Below, piece by piece: positions 48,164 to 58,271 of a DNA stretch of 64,000 bases. Location: contig CAJJCA010000002.1 of the NCBI GenBank assembly GCA_905182575.1, positions 35,124 through 99,123 on the forward strand, read 5' to 3'. Origin of the DNA: an uncultured Flavobacteriaceae bacterium (lineage in GTDB: Bacteria; Bacteroidota; Bacteroidia; Flavobacteriales; Flavobacteriaceae). How positions within the stretch are numbered: position 1 is the stretch's first letter; every line of letters starts with the position of its first letter. Made by a program: the position numbers and the translations under genes. Below the pieces are notes generated by a model that was not told the origin of the DNA, did not search any database, and saw nothing but the letters and a program-made list of their open reading frames with translations.

Positions 48164-50481
48164 AAAGAGCACAAAAAAAGAAAACGTCAAAAAGCCCTAT
48201 GTGACTTTTGTAAAAGTCTTCTGGGGAGTTTTTTTATTTGGGTTAATTACTCTTATCGGTATTTTTGGACTTTCTGCGCTTGGGTTGTTAGGCCCAATGC
48301 CTCCTTTAGAGCAGCTTGAAAACCCAAAAACGAATTTAGCGACTCAAATTATTTCTTCTGACGGAATGGTTTTAGGAAAGTTTTATTTCAATGACAACAG
48401 AACTCCTATTTCATTTGAAGAATTACCTAAAAATATTGTTGATGCATTAATAGCGACAGAAGATGAAAGGTATTTTGACCATTCTGGAATCGACTGGAGG
48501 GGATTTCTCAGGGCCGTGTTTTATTTGGGAAAAAAGGGAGGCGCTAGCACCATTACTCAGCAATTGGCGCGCCAGTTGTCAGATGGATTTTTCGGAAATC
48601 AATCATACAAAAAATTAAAGAATGGGTTGCAAGGTCAATTAGAACGAAGCTATACCAAAAAAGAAATCATAGCGCATGTACCTTAATATTTATGATTTTG
48701 GATACAATGCTGATGGGATAAGGTCTGCAGCTAAAATTTACTTTGACACCACACCGCAAGCACTTAGCATCGAACAGTCGGCCACCTTAGTTGGAATGCT
48801 TAAAAACTCTTCTTATTACAATCCCATTAGAAGGCCCAATAATAGTAGAACAAAGAAGAAATGTCGTTTTTCAGCAAATGTTACGTAACGGATTGATTAA
48901 CAAAGAAGAAAAGGATTCGTTGAGTTCAATTCCATTAAAAATAACTTATTCTCCTGAGTCTCACAGAGAAGGAATGGCGACCTATTTTCGTGCTTATTTG
49001 CAAGAGTTCATGAAGAAATGGACTCGAGAAAACCCAAGACAAGACGGTACAAATTATAATATTTATCGCGATGGGTTGAACATTTATACCACCATCGATT
49101 CTAGGTTACAAGGGATTGCAGAAACGGCTGTTTCAACCCATATGAAGAACTTACAGAATGAGTTTTTCAGTCAAAATACAAAAAGAAGAAACCCGACGGC
49201 TCCTTTTTTAGATCTTCGGGATGGAGAAATTGATACCCTTTTAGAACGAACAGCCTACAGAACCGAGCGCTGGAGAAAAATGAGAAATGCAGGCGTTGAA
49301 AAAGAGACCATTCTCGCCAGTTTTCATAAAAAAACTTCAATGCAAGTCTTTAGCTGGAAAGGGGAAATAGATACGGTGATGACTCCAATGGATTCTATTC
49401 GTTATTACAAGCATTTTTTAAGAAGCGCTATGATGTCAATGGAGCCTCAAACAGGTCACGTGAAAGCCTGGGTTGGAGGACTTAACTACAAGCACTTTCA
49501 ATATGATCAGGTCAAGCAAGGAAGGCGACAAATTGGGTCTACATTTAAGCCTTTTTTATATGCTACGGCAATTGATCAGCTTAAGCTTTCGCCTTGTGAT
49601 TCGCTTCCAGATGCGCTTTTCTGTATAGAGCCAATGAAACACGGAAACGTTGACGCTTGGTGTCCAAAAAACTCAGGCGATAAGTATGGCAGAACCCGAA
49701 CCTTAAAAAACGCCTTAGCTAATCTCTGTCAACACCGTAAGCGCCAGAATCATGGACATGGTAGGGCCAAAACCTGTCATTGAATTAATTAGAAAAATGG
49801 GGGTTACCTCGCCGATTCCAGCACTTCCAGCTATTGCACTTGGGACCCCTGAAATTAGTCTCTTTGAATTGGTGGGTGCCTATGGAACTTTTGCCAACCA
49901 GGGGATCTATATCAAGCCAATTATGATTACCCGTATTGAAGACAAGAATGGAATGGTTTTGTTTGAAGTTGTGCCTGAAACAAAAGATGTTATCAGCGAA
50001 GAAGCGGCTTATGTAACGGTCAACCTTATGCAGGGGGTAACAGAACACGGCTCGGGAGCAAGATTAAGACACGCAGGGCTAGAAAAAACAAATTATATTT
50101 ATAAGAATGTAGTTTCTGGTTATCCTTATGTTTTTGAAAATGCTATTGCTGGAAAAACAGGAACCACTCAGAATCAAAGTGATGGTTGGTTTATGGGAAT
50201 GGTACCCAATTTAGTTACAGGAGTTTGGGTTGGAGGAGAAGACCGTTCAGTTCATTTTAAAGACATTGGTTTTGGTCAGGGAGCTACGATGGCATTGCCC
50301 ATATGGGGAATGTACATGAAAGGGGCTTATGAAATACCCCGAACTAGAAATTTCTATTGAAGATTTCATTGCACCAGAAACTGTTTCAATTAACTTGGAT
50401 TGTGACAATTCAAAAAGCAAGTCTGATTTGGATGAGCTTTGGGAGAAACCCAAGGCTAATTTGAAGGAGTTAGGTTTTTAA
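48156..50481 (+). CDS. Penicillin-binding protein 1A (bifunctional transglycosylase/transpeptidase); several frameshifts
   Basis: ATEDERYFDHSGIDWRGFLRAVFYLGKKGGASTITQQLARQL; RRQIGSTFKPFLYATAI; IAGKTGTTQNQSDGWFMGMVP. Confidence 0.95.
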
Positions 50482-50482
50482 A

Positions 50483-50935
50483 TTAGTTGTCTTCAGCAAA
50501 CCATTGAGCGAAAGCAGTTTCTGTTTCCCTTAATTTTAACGAATGTAATTTAATTTGTTTGGGCAGTTGTGCATTAATTTTTTCAGCAAAATTTACGATC
50601 ATCATTTCACTTGTAGGCTGGTAATTTACTTTTACAATTTTGTGTCCTCTGCTTTCCATTTCATCCGCAATCGATTTGTGAGGCGAACTTACATTCAACA
50701 CCGTCGCATGATCAAAGGGGTTGACAACTTCTTGTTTAACGATTTTTTTTAAGTCACTAAAATCAATTACCATCCCATTTTTTACATGAGTGTTGTCCTC
50801 AATCGGGCTTCCGATGACCGTTACATCTAGTTTATAGCTGTGTCCATGTACGTTTTTGCACAGACCGTCGTAGCCATATAGGGCATGTCCTGTTTCAAAA
50901 GTAAATTGTTTGGTTACTCGAACTTTCTTATTCAT
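50483..50935 (-). CDS. queD: 6-pyruvoyl-tetrahydropterin synthase / 6-carboxytetrahydropterin synthase family
   Basis: FTFETGHALYGYDGLCKNVHGHSYKLDVTVIG; PFDHATVLN. Start reassigned to 50935; the longer ORF start (51109) runs into the neighbouring gene. Confidence 0.88.
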   Translation of the reverse strand: MNKKVRVTKQFTFETGHALYGYDGLCKNVHGHSYKLDVTVIGSPIEDNTHVKNGMVIDFSDLKKIVKQEVVNPFDHATVLNVSSPHKSIADEMESRGHKIVKVNYQPTSEMMIVNFAEKINAQLPKQIKLHSLKLRETETAFAQWFAEDN

Positions 50936-50939
50936 AAAT

Positions 50940-51726
50940 TCAAAGTGATTTAATAAAATTTTGAGTAAAATCTGAAAGCGCAAGTTTAGCGGTAATTTCA
51001 GCATTTTTAGGAAGTAATTCCTCCCATTGATCTGTGTTTTTCCAGTGTAATTTTCGAAGCGCTTTGCAGGCTTCTGGAGCATAAGACGCATAAAGCATTG
51101 CTTTTTCATTTAAAGCAGCGTCAAGGGCTTCAGTATCGTTGCTTAAGTGGGAGTAAAGACCCTTTTCAGTGGCCCATGATGCAGTTTTCCAAGTTTTACT
51201 GTCAAGAGATAATTGAGTAAAAGCTGTGACGCCTATTTTTCTACTCACAGCAGGCTCAATTACGTAAGGCCCAATTCCAATCGATAATTCCGAAAGTTTT
51301 ATGGCTGCCTTTTCATTTGCAAAAGCGTAATCACAAGCAGCGACAAGGCCAACACCTCCACCGACAACTTTTCCATGAACACGTGCAATGACAAATTTTC
51401 GTCATCTTTCGAATGGTGTTTATCAATCGGGCAAAACCCATAAAAAAAGCAGTCCCTTGTTCAAGTGTTTTCACTTCTTTTAAAGCATGGAGAGATGCGC
51501 CAGCACAAAATGCGCCTTCACCTTCACTTGTGATAATTACAACACGAACGGCGGTGTCATTTTCAGCTTGAACCATTAATTTCGCTAGCTGATCTAATAG
51601 TTCAGGCGGCACACTGTTTCCTTGAGGGTGTCCAAAACATATTTTGGCGATTCCTTCTTTTTTTTCTAAATGAATGGATCCTTTCATACTTGGATCAAAA
51701 ATAGCCATTCTATTTTGTTTTGTCAT
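50940..51726 (-). CDS. Enoyl-CoA hydratase/isomerase family protein; frameshifts ~51250-51400
   Basis: GSIHLEKKEGIAKICFGHPQGNSVPPELLDQLAKL; VVIITSEGEGAFCAGASLHALKEV. Confidence 0.88.
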
Positions 51727-51832
51727 TATTTTTATGGTTTAACTTTAATTGGTTTAATATTAAGAAGTATAAACCCTTGTTTTTCACAAAAAAGGGAGTT
51801 AAATTAGAAAACTACATTTAATCTTTTACAGC

Positions 51833-52730
51833 GTGAGGGGGGGCTTTATTTTATGCTTATTGATGATTTCAGTAATGGGAACTGCTCAAGAATACATCGA
51901 ATTGCATGTTGACAACGACCTCTATTTTAATACGGACTGGTATTATTCTAGTGGAATCTTTATTGGCACCGGAAAACAAAGGGTTAAGAGTTCTGAAGGG
52001 GATAAAGCTTCAAAAAAACAATTTATTCATTGGACCCTGGGGCAAGAAATCTATAACCCTAAAATGCGTTACAGTAAGGATGAATCAACATTTGATTACC
52101 CATTTGGTGGGTGGTTGTTTTTAGAAAGAAAACTTCAGACTTATATAGATTCAGTTTCAACATTCGAATGGTCGGTAAAATTTGGAGTTACAGGAAAAGC
52201 ATCTTTAGCGCCTTATATTCAAAACTTATATCATAGTAAAGTCTTAGGCCTTAAAGATTTAAGTTGGGAAAAAGCAGTTCCCCAGAGCACTCACCTTAAT
52301 ATAAATTTTCATTACCGTAAACGATTTTATATTACGAATCAAATCTCATTATTAACAAGTGGATTTTCGAATTTAGGGACTCAACGAACGGGTTTAGGGG
52401 TAAGGCTTGGAGCTTTGATAGGGACTTCTAAGGTTATTTCATTTATCGGAAACCCTTTGGAGGCAAGAGGCAAAGCTTATGCTTTTTATCTTGGAACAAG
52501 ACAGGAATATCGTTTTCATGATTATATGGTTTCAGGAAGTTTATTTAATGACAATGCTCGCTTTTGTAATGAATAGCATTCATTACAAAAATAGTTTTGA
52601 ATTGGGTTACGTTTTTCATACTGAGCAATGGAAAGTAACTTCTGTATTTAATATGATTTCCAGAGATGTTGAAAAACAGTACATCAAGAGTCATCAATAT
52701 TTAAGTTTTGCGATAACACGTTATTTCTAA
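51833..52730 (+). CDS. LpxR-like lipid A deacylase family (DUF2219) outer-membrane protein; frameshift near 52555
   Basis: EYIELHVDNDLYFNTDWYYSSGIFIGTGKQR; FDYPFGGWLFLERKLQ; DNARFCNE/LAFVMNSIHYKNSFELGYVFHTEQWKVTSVFN. Confidence 0.75.
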
Positions 52731-52742
52731 TTTTGTAAATAA

Positions 52743-53213
52743 GTGAAAATAAATTTTCTTAAAATGAAAACTAAAGCTCCAATCCTATTGATTTTTTTTC
52801 TTTTCACCTCTTGTTTTGTAATTAAAGTTTATGAAAATGATGTAGAGGAAATCTCTGGCATTAAACCCAGGCAGTTAAGAAAAGAAATGATTCGTTCAGG
52901 AAAAGTGATTGAGTTGCCTTCTGGCAAAAAATCCGAATTGTTGTTTTATGGTAAAGACTATTCCCCTGTTGATTCTTATTTTCTTCAGGACTCCATTGTC
53001 TTTAAGCCTATTGATTCGATCGGCGCAAATGATATTTCCAATAGCAATCGTTCCATTTTTAAATCTAATTGGAATTGTCCTGTTGTGATTCTCAATGGTA
53101 AAGTTATTTCTAACGATAGTTTAGAAATTATTTATAATGAAGCACAGAAAGCGCTCACCAAGTGTGGTGATGAAGCTCAAAAGAGAACTGTGGAGCTATT
53201 TATCGCTGATTAA
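52743..53213 (+). CDS. Uncharacterised lipoprotein
   Basis: LFTSCFVIKVYENDVEEISGIKPRQLRKEM; no recognisable domain. Confidence 0.6.
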   Translation: MKINFLKMKTKAPILLIFFLFTSCFVIKVYENDVEEISGIKPRQLRKEMIRSGKVIELPSGKKSELLFYGKDYSPVDSYFLQDSIVFKPIDSIGANDISNSNRSIFKSNWNCPVVILNGKVISNDSLEIIYNEAQKALTKCGDEAQKRTVELFIAD

Positions 53214-53860
53214 ATTGGTTTTTTCCTAGGATTAAATATAAAGTAATGTACCCCAAGCAGTAAACCATTAAAGTTGTTTTTTTGAATTGAAAATGCATCC
53301 GAAGATTTCTTGATAAACCGATATTGAACTGAAATGTTGAGTCTTTTCCAGACGTTGTATTGTACAGAAAAAAGCCAGCCTAAGGTGTTTTTAAAAACTC
53401 CATCTTCATAAACATTTGACTTATTGCTTAGGTTTACAATTTCAGAGTTTTTAGCTTTTAATAAGAAATGATAGATCGCTCCAGTTTCTAGGATCAAATT
53501 TCGAGAAGGAGAAACCCTAACTGTTAAAGGGAGGGTGAGGTAGCTGAGTTTGTCTGTCGAGGTGTTGGTTGAGAGTTCATATTGATAATGAATATTAAAG
53601 AATCCGATTCCGCTTGTAAATCCAAGGGTCTTGGAGAACTTATATTGAACATTGCTCCCCACAGCATAAGTAATTCCCGGTTTTGAATAATCTTCGTTTA
53701 AATTGATCCGAACGGCAAATGCATGTAGGTCAAAATTCCAGGTTCTGTAAAATGCATCAGGGTCTGGACCTTTGTTGTATTGAAGCAATAAGTTTGCATC
53801 TCCTTGTGCCAGTATTACTCCAGCAAACAGACTACAGAAAATAACTGCGATTTTTTTCAT
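53210..53860 (-). CDS. Outer-membrane beta-barrel protein
   Basis: Signal peptide (IAVIFCSLFAGVILAQ) and alternating amphipathic strands. Confidence 0.6.
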   Translation of the reverse strand: MKKIAVIFCSLFAGVILAQGDANLLLQYNKGPDPDAFYRTWNFDLHAFAVRINLNEDYSKPGITYAVGSNVQYKFSKTLGFTSGIGFFNIHYQYELSTNTSTDKLSYLTLPLTVRVSPSRNLILETGAIYHFLLKAKNSEIVNLSNKSNVYEDGVFKNTLGWLFSVQYNVWKRLNISVQYRFIKKSSDAFSIQKNNFNGLLLGVHYFIFNPRKKPI

Positions 53861-53974
53861 CAGGAAACTTTAAAAATGGTAAATTATTCCTATTTAATGA
53901 TGAATTTACCAACTACAATGATGCGCCTATTGGCATAAAAACAATTAAATTATTAAATAAACTAGGCTATCAAG

Positions 53975-54706
53975 TTGTTATCTTTTATGACCCAACAATG
54001 TGCCCCACCCATCCACCCACTGGTAATTGGTCATCGAGGCGCTCGAGGACATGTTGCCGAAAACACTTTACCTTCGATTAAAAAGGCGATGGAGCTCGGG
54101 GTTGATGGCATAGAGATTGATGTTTTTCGCTGTGCTTCGGGAGAATTGGTTGTTTTTCACGACAGGACACTAGATCGGCTGACGGACAAAAAAGGCCCTA
54201 TCGAAAACTTGACATTAGACGACATAAGAAAGATCGACGTATTGGAGGGGTACTCAATTCCTACGCTTGATGAGGTCTTGGATTTGATCGCGGGTCAAGT
54301 CTTTTTAAACATAGAATTGAAGGGAATTAATACGGCCATTTTAACGGATAGCCTTTTAAAAACAAAATTTGAAAAAGGAATTTGGAATTCAGATAAAATC
54401 ATCATTTCCAGTTTTAATTGGAAGGAGCTCGAAATCTTTTATGAGGTGAACAAGCAAGTTCCGATTGCCATATTAACAGACGATGATCCTTTGGATGCGC
54501 TTCAAATTGCGCAGCAAGTAGCTGCTGCTGCAATCAATCCAAATTACAAAACCTTGACAGCAGAAAATGTTTCTAAAATTCAAAAAGAAGGGTACAAGGT
54601 ATATCCTTGGACGGTGAATGAAAAAGAAGCGATCCATGCAATGATTGCTTTTGGCGTGGAGGGAATTATCACGGACTTTCCAGAGCGAGTGCGCACGAGC
54701 AAATAA
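53975..54706 (+). CDS. Glycerophosphodiester phosphodiesterase
   Basis: VIGHRGARGHVAENTLPSIKKAMELGVDGIEIDVFRCASGELVVFHDRTLDRLTD. Confidence 0.95.
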   Translation: MLSFMTQQCAPPIHPLVIGHRGARGHVAENTLPSIKKAMELGVDGIEIDVFRCASGELVVFHDRTLDRLTDKKGPIENLTLDDIRKIDVLEGYSIPTLDEVLDLIAGQVFLNIELKGINTAILTDSLLKTKFEKGIWNSDKIIISSFNWKELEIFYEVNKQVPIAILTDDDPLDALQIAQQVAAAAINPNYKTLTAENVSKIQKEGYKVYPWTVNEKEAIHAMIAFGVEGIITDFPERVRTSK

Positions 54707-54717
54707 GGTTTAAAACG

Positions 54718-54843
54718 TTATTTACCTCTTCCTACTTTTTTCACTTGTGTTGATTTTCCAAATCCTTTTGAAGATTGTTTCCCCTTTATTTTAGGAGTTT
54801 CGGTATTCTTAACTTTGCTGTTTCCAAAAAACTTGCTGCTCAT
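54718..54843 (-). CDS. Small basic 41-aa protein (not in supplied ORF track)
   Basis: MSSKFFGNSKVKNTETPKIKGKQSSKGFGKSTQVKKVGRGK*; complete ATG-to-TAA ORF. Confidence 0.5.
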   Translation of the reverse strand: MSSKFFGNSKVKNTETPKIKGKQSSKGFGKSTQVKKVGRGK

Positions 54844-54958
54844 TGTTTTATTTTTTATAAAGCTAATTAAGATAAATTAAACTTCCTATTGATTTAACCT
54901 TTATGGCAAATGCTGATTCAATAATCAACGCGAACGCTGCATCTCATGTTTTCGGCTT

Positions 54959-55312
54959 CTAGTTTCTATAAGAAAACAGAAAGTTATTGTAAAAAAGAAA
55001 TGCATTGACCAAAGCATAAAAAATTGCGGGTAACATTTTAAATAAATCGTCCTGAATTTTAATCCTAACAAGAACAGCCACCATCATCATTGCCGTTAAT
55101 GCAAACGAAGCGACCAGCATTATGCTGGGTAGAAACAGCCCCACAATCAAGCCCAATCCGCCAAGAAACTGAAGACTCCCAATGGAATACCGATGTTTTA
55201 GATAGCCCCAACGATCATATTCGGCGATCATTTTTTTGGACTTAAAAGAAGCGATACCGTAAAAAATAAATGAAATCCCTGAAAAAAAACTTAGTATAAT
55301 GTTTATGGTCAT
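54959..55312 (-). CDS. DoxX-like small membrane protein
   Basis: Four predicted TM segments: YSIGSLQFLGGLGLIVGLFLPSIMLVASFALTAMMMVAVLVRIKIQDDLFKMLPAIFYALVNAFLF. Confidence 0.6.
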   Translation of the reverse strand: MTINIILSFFSGISFIFYGIASFKSKKMIAEYDRWGYLKHRYSIGSLQFLGGLGLIVGLFLPSIMLVASFALTAMMMVAVLVRIKIQDDLFKMLPAIFYALVNAFLFYNNFLFSYRN

Positions 55313-55328
55313 TGGCTAAATTAGCTTC

Positions 55329-55661
55329 TCAATTGACAGCGGCAATAAACAACGATAAAATTAAAAAAACTAAAGAAGGAATGTATTTAGTCAAAGGGTT
55401 TTTCACTTTTACGTGCGCCAATTGTGCACAAAACATAAAAAAAGCCATGCCTAATGAAGAAAAAAGAACCAAACCAGGGTAGAAAACCCCTGCAATTAAT
55501 AAAGCAGAAAGAGAAATTTTAGAAGCTCCAACCATATTTCTGACCAAATCAGAAAGGCCATATTGTTTGAATTCCTTTATGATGTTGTCAAACCTAAAAA
55601 CCCAAACGTAAAGTACTGATAGTGATACAACTAATTGGGCTGCGATTGTAATTTTATCCAT
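55329..55661 (-). CDS. DoxX-like small membrane protein (tandem neighbour)
   Basis: VYVWVFRFDNIIKEFKQYGLSDLVRNMVGASKISLSALLIAGVFYPGLVLFSSLGMAFFMFCAQLAHVKVKNPLTKYIPSLVFLILSLF. Confidence 0.6.
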   Translation of the reverse strand: MDKITIAAQLVVSLSVLYVWVFRFDNIIKEFKQYGLSDLVRNMVGASKISLSALLIAGVFYPGLVLFSSLGMAFFMFCAQLAHVKVKNPLTKYIPSLVFLILSLFIAAVN

Positions 55662-55862
55662 GATTTAAAAATAAATATCATACCTAAGATACAACAATTT
55701 GGCATAGTAAGCAGTGGTAATAGTTTTTGATGACTTAAAAACAAACAACCACGACAAAACTTTTGAAGAAAAAGAAAAAAACTGATCCTGACCCAACTAT
55801 TTTTTAGCGCCAAAGAATCTTATTTTTGTGATTAACTAACACATAAGTGATTAGATTTTAAC

Positions 55863-55870
55863 TAAATTTG
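55863..55870 (+). promoter_or_regulatory. Bacteroidetes -7 element (TAAATTTG) upstream of tRNA-Ala
   Basis: Matches TAnnTTTG; a second such element (TATTTTTG) lies at 55821-55828. Confidence 0.45.
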
Positions 55871-55909
55871 TCGAAATTAATAAGCACAATAAGTTATACA
55901 TCTTATTAC

Positions 55910-55983
55910 GGGGATGTAGCTCAGTTGGCTAGAGCGCTTGACTGGCAGTCAAGAGGTCGTGGGTTCGAATCCCATCTTCTCCA
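55910..55983 (+). tRNA. tRNA-Ala (GGC)
   Basis: GGGGATGTAGCTCAGTTGGCTAGAGCGCTTGACTGGCAGTCAAGAGGTCGTGGGTTCGAATCCCATCTTCTCCA; anticodon loop CTGGCAG. Confidence 0.93.
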
Positions 55984-56069
55984 CTCAAGTAATCACCGCT
56001 ACACTACAGACTTTAAATCAAAGGTCGTGCCACCTTAATTTAAGTTTGTGAGACATTTTACATACCTTT

Positions 56070-56102
56070 TTTGTGAGAATTATGTGAGAATGTATAACTT
56101 TG
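56070..56102 (+). promoter_or_regulatory. Candidate promoter for the integrase
   Basis: TTTG (56070-56073), 21-nt spacer, TAACTTTG (56095-56102), matching Bacteroidetes TTTG-N19-21-TAnnTTTG. Confidence 0.5.
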
Positions 56103-56105
56103 GAT

Positions 56106-57468
56106 ATGGCAATTCAAAAAGATGCATTATCAATTAAGTGGTATTTAGATGATCGGAAGATTAGATTTGAGGCCAGATTCTGCATTTTGTACAGCTCCTC
56201 TTAAAATTACACTCTATCACAGAAAGACTGGCGCGCGAAAACATATTCATGCAAATGAGTTTTTTACACGTGGGGAATGGGATAGCATAAGCCAGATAAA
56301 TACTTCTGCCCCTCCAAATGATGCAACTAAAAAACAGATTCAGCGTAAAGCCAACCTTGATGCTACAATTTCTAGGGTTAGATCTTTCAACAGCCCTGAC
56401 ATTCAAAGCTTGAGTCAGTTCATGCAGTTACTGACCGGCCCCGTTCTTTCCAACAGCTTAGGCCCGGCATATTTGTTTCAAATCTTTGACGCTTTTACAC
56501 AAACAAAAAACAATCCCTCCACTCGAGTCTGGTATGAAAGTGCGCGGAAAAAGTTTTATGAGTTTACAATGGTTCACATAAAAGGTAAAGACCCCTCCAA
56601 GTTTTTGGTAGCGGATCTTAATAAACGCTATATAGATTCTTTTAAATATTGGTATCAAGACCAGGATAAAAATAATTCAAGGGATGCTGCCTATTCATAT
56701 TTAAGAGGATTAAGGGGCGCTTTAAACTGGGCTATGAGACCCAAAACCAATAATAAGCCGAAGTACATTAAAAGGAGTCAAAACATTTTTTATACTGATA
56801 AAATAGTAATTCCAGAAGCTAAGAGGAGAGCTGAAAAACTTACTTTAAGTGAGTTTGAGTTTAAGCTGTTTCTTACAGTTGAAGCTTTATCTAAAGAAGA
56901 AGAAAGAGCTAAGGATCTTCAATTATTTATGTTCTTGTTTGACGGGATCCGGATCGGGGATGTAATGCGCTTGGAGCGAAGTGAAATTGAGGTACGCGAT
57001 GGTATTACATATTTAAATTTTAATCCTAAGAAAACGGATCAATACAATAAAGATGCAAGGGTTGAGATAACACCACAGCTGCAACATATAATGGATAGAT
57101 GGCCTGGAGACGATAAATATGTTTTTGATATTCTTTCACAGGACATGAACGAAGAAACGATTAGCAGAAAAATAAAGTCTAAAACAAGTACAATCAATAG
57201 AAACCTAAAAAAACTAAGCGATAGATGCGGATTAGAAAGGCGAATTTCAACCTATTCTGCTAGATACTCAATGAACCACTATTTATTGAGTAAAGGCTAC
57301 GCAACTAAAGGGCAACTATCCGCAATGATGGTAAACTCTCCAAAGGTTAGCGAAGGGTATTTTTCAGCTCGAGAGGAGAAATTTGGAATTCAAAGAAAGC
57401 TCGGAAACATTCTTGAACCAGAAGATGATGAAAAGATTAAAAAACAAAAAAGTGGAAGCAACCCGTGA
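56106..57468 (+). CDS. int: Tyrosine site-specific recombinase (phage integrase, SAM-like N-terminal domain); possible 5' frameshift near 56150-56200
   Basis: MAIQKDALSIKWYLDDRK in one frame then TAPLKITLYHRKTGARKHIHANEFFTRGEW; LQLFMFLFDGIRIGDVMRLERSEI; STYSARYSMNHYLLSKGY. Confidence 0.9.
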
Positions 57469-57762
57469 GTAGTGAATACTACTAGTAGACGAGTTATAAA
57501 CAAAAAATAAAGTTTATTAACATGATTTTTTTTAATTGATATGGATAAACTTTGAAGCGAATCCTTTTGCAAAACAAATAAAATAATGAGATTAGCAGCA
57601 TGAAATGTGACTTTTAAAATCACAGCATAAAAAAAGGTGGAAGCAACCCGTAAGGAAACCAACACCCTTAGTATCTAAATTTTGACGGTCTAGATACTCA
57701 AAGGTAAAAAAAGTTTTTTGAAGGTTGCCAAAGCAATTCATTAATTTAATTTTTTTTACAAA

Positions 57763-58101
57763 ATGAGTAAAGTAATTACAACAATCGAAACCACTCCTGA
57801 GGAGTTAGTTTCAAAACTAGCAAAAGTCATCGATCAGAGGATCGAGACACTTCACAATCAAAACAATGTTGCCGAGAAGCCGGTTAAAGTGCCGGAGGTT
57901 TCTCAGTTCCTGGGGAACTCTCAAAATTGGACAAGACGAGAAGCTAAAGCCGGTCGCCTTCCCGCGCACCGGAATACCATCCACGGAGATTTTTATTTCT
58001 TTTTCAGTGAGATCGTTGCTTGGATTAAAAAGGGAAGAATTGTTTCAACCGCTGAGATTAAGGAAAAAGCAGAAATGTATGCTAACTCTAAAACCTTTTA
58101 A
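57763..58101 (+). CDS. Helix-turn-helix DNA-binding protein (excisionase/AlpA-like)
   Basis: KVPEVSQFLGNSQNWTRREAKAGRLPAHRNTIHGDFYFFFSEIVAWIKKGRI. Confidence 0.75.
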   Translation: MSKVITTIETTPEELVSKLAKVIDQRIETLHNQNNVAEKPVKVPEVSQFLGNSQNWTRREAKAGRLPAHRNTIHGDFYFFFSEIVAWIKKGRIVSTAEIKEKAEMYANSKTF

Positions 58102-58103
58102 TC

Positions 58104-58271
58104 ATGGAAAAGACATTATTTAGACTACAATTTGACACTTCAGATCAACTAGAAGACATTAAAAAAGAGACACTTTTTAAAATCATATACATTACCGAAC
58201 CTAGACACAATTTAGGGTATTACCAACCAGGCGAAGTCATTTGCGCGCTCAATCAAACAACTGCGGCATGA
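58104..58271 (+). CDS. Small 55-aa ORF between HTH and ATPase genes (not in ORF track)
   Basis: MEKTLFRLQFDTSDQLEDIKKETLFKIIYITEPRHNLGYYQPGEVICALNQTTAA*; stop overlaps the ATPase start (ATGA). Confidence 0.5.
   Translation: MEKTLFRLQFDTSDQLEDIKKETLFKIIYITEPRHNLGYYQPGEVICALNQTTAA

Noticed and set aside
49457-49462. CACGTG core in the PBP1A gene as another parS
   Set aside because: Flanks (AGGTCACGTGAAAGC) do not match the TGTT arm of the palindrome.
50936-51109. N-terminal extension of the queD ORF (MKKQCFMRLMLQKPAKRFENYTGK...)
   Set aside because: It is an out-of-frame read of the upstream enoyl-CoA hydratase gene; the QueD homology starts at MNKKVRVTKQFTFETGH.
56267-56272. CACGTG core in the integrase gene as parS
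   Set aside because: Flanks (TTTTTACACGTGGGGAAT) are not palindromic and fit the consensus poorly.
57866-58123. 85-aa ORF overlapping the HTH gene
   Set aside because: Out-of-frame overlap inside the better-supported HTH coding sequence.
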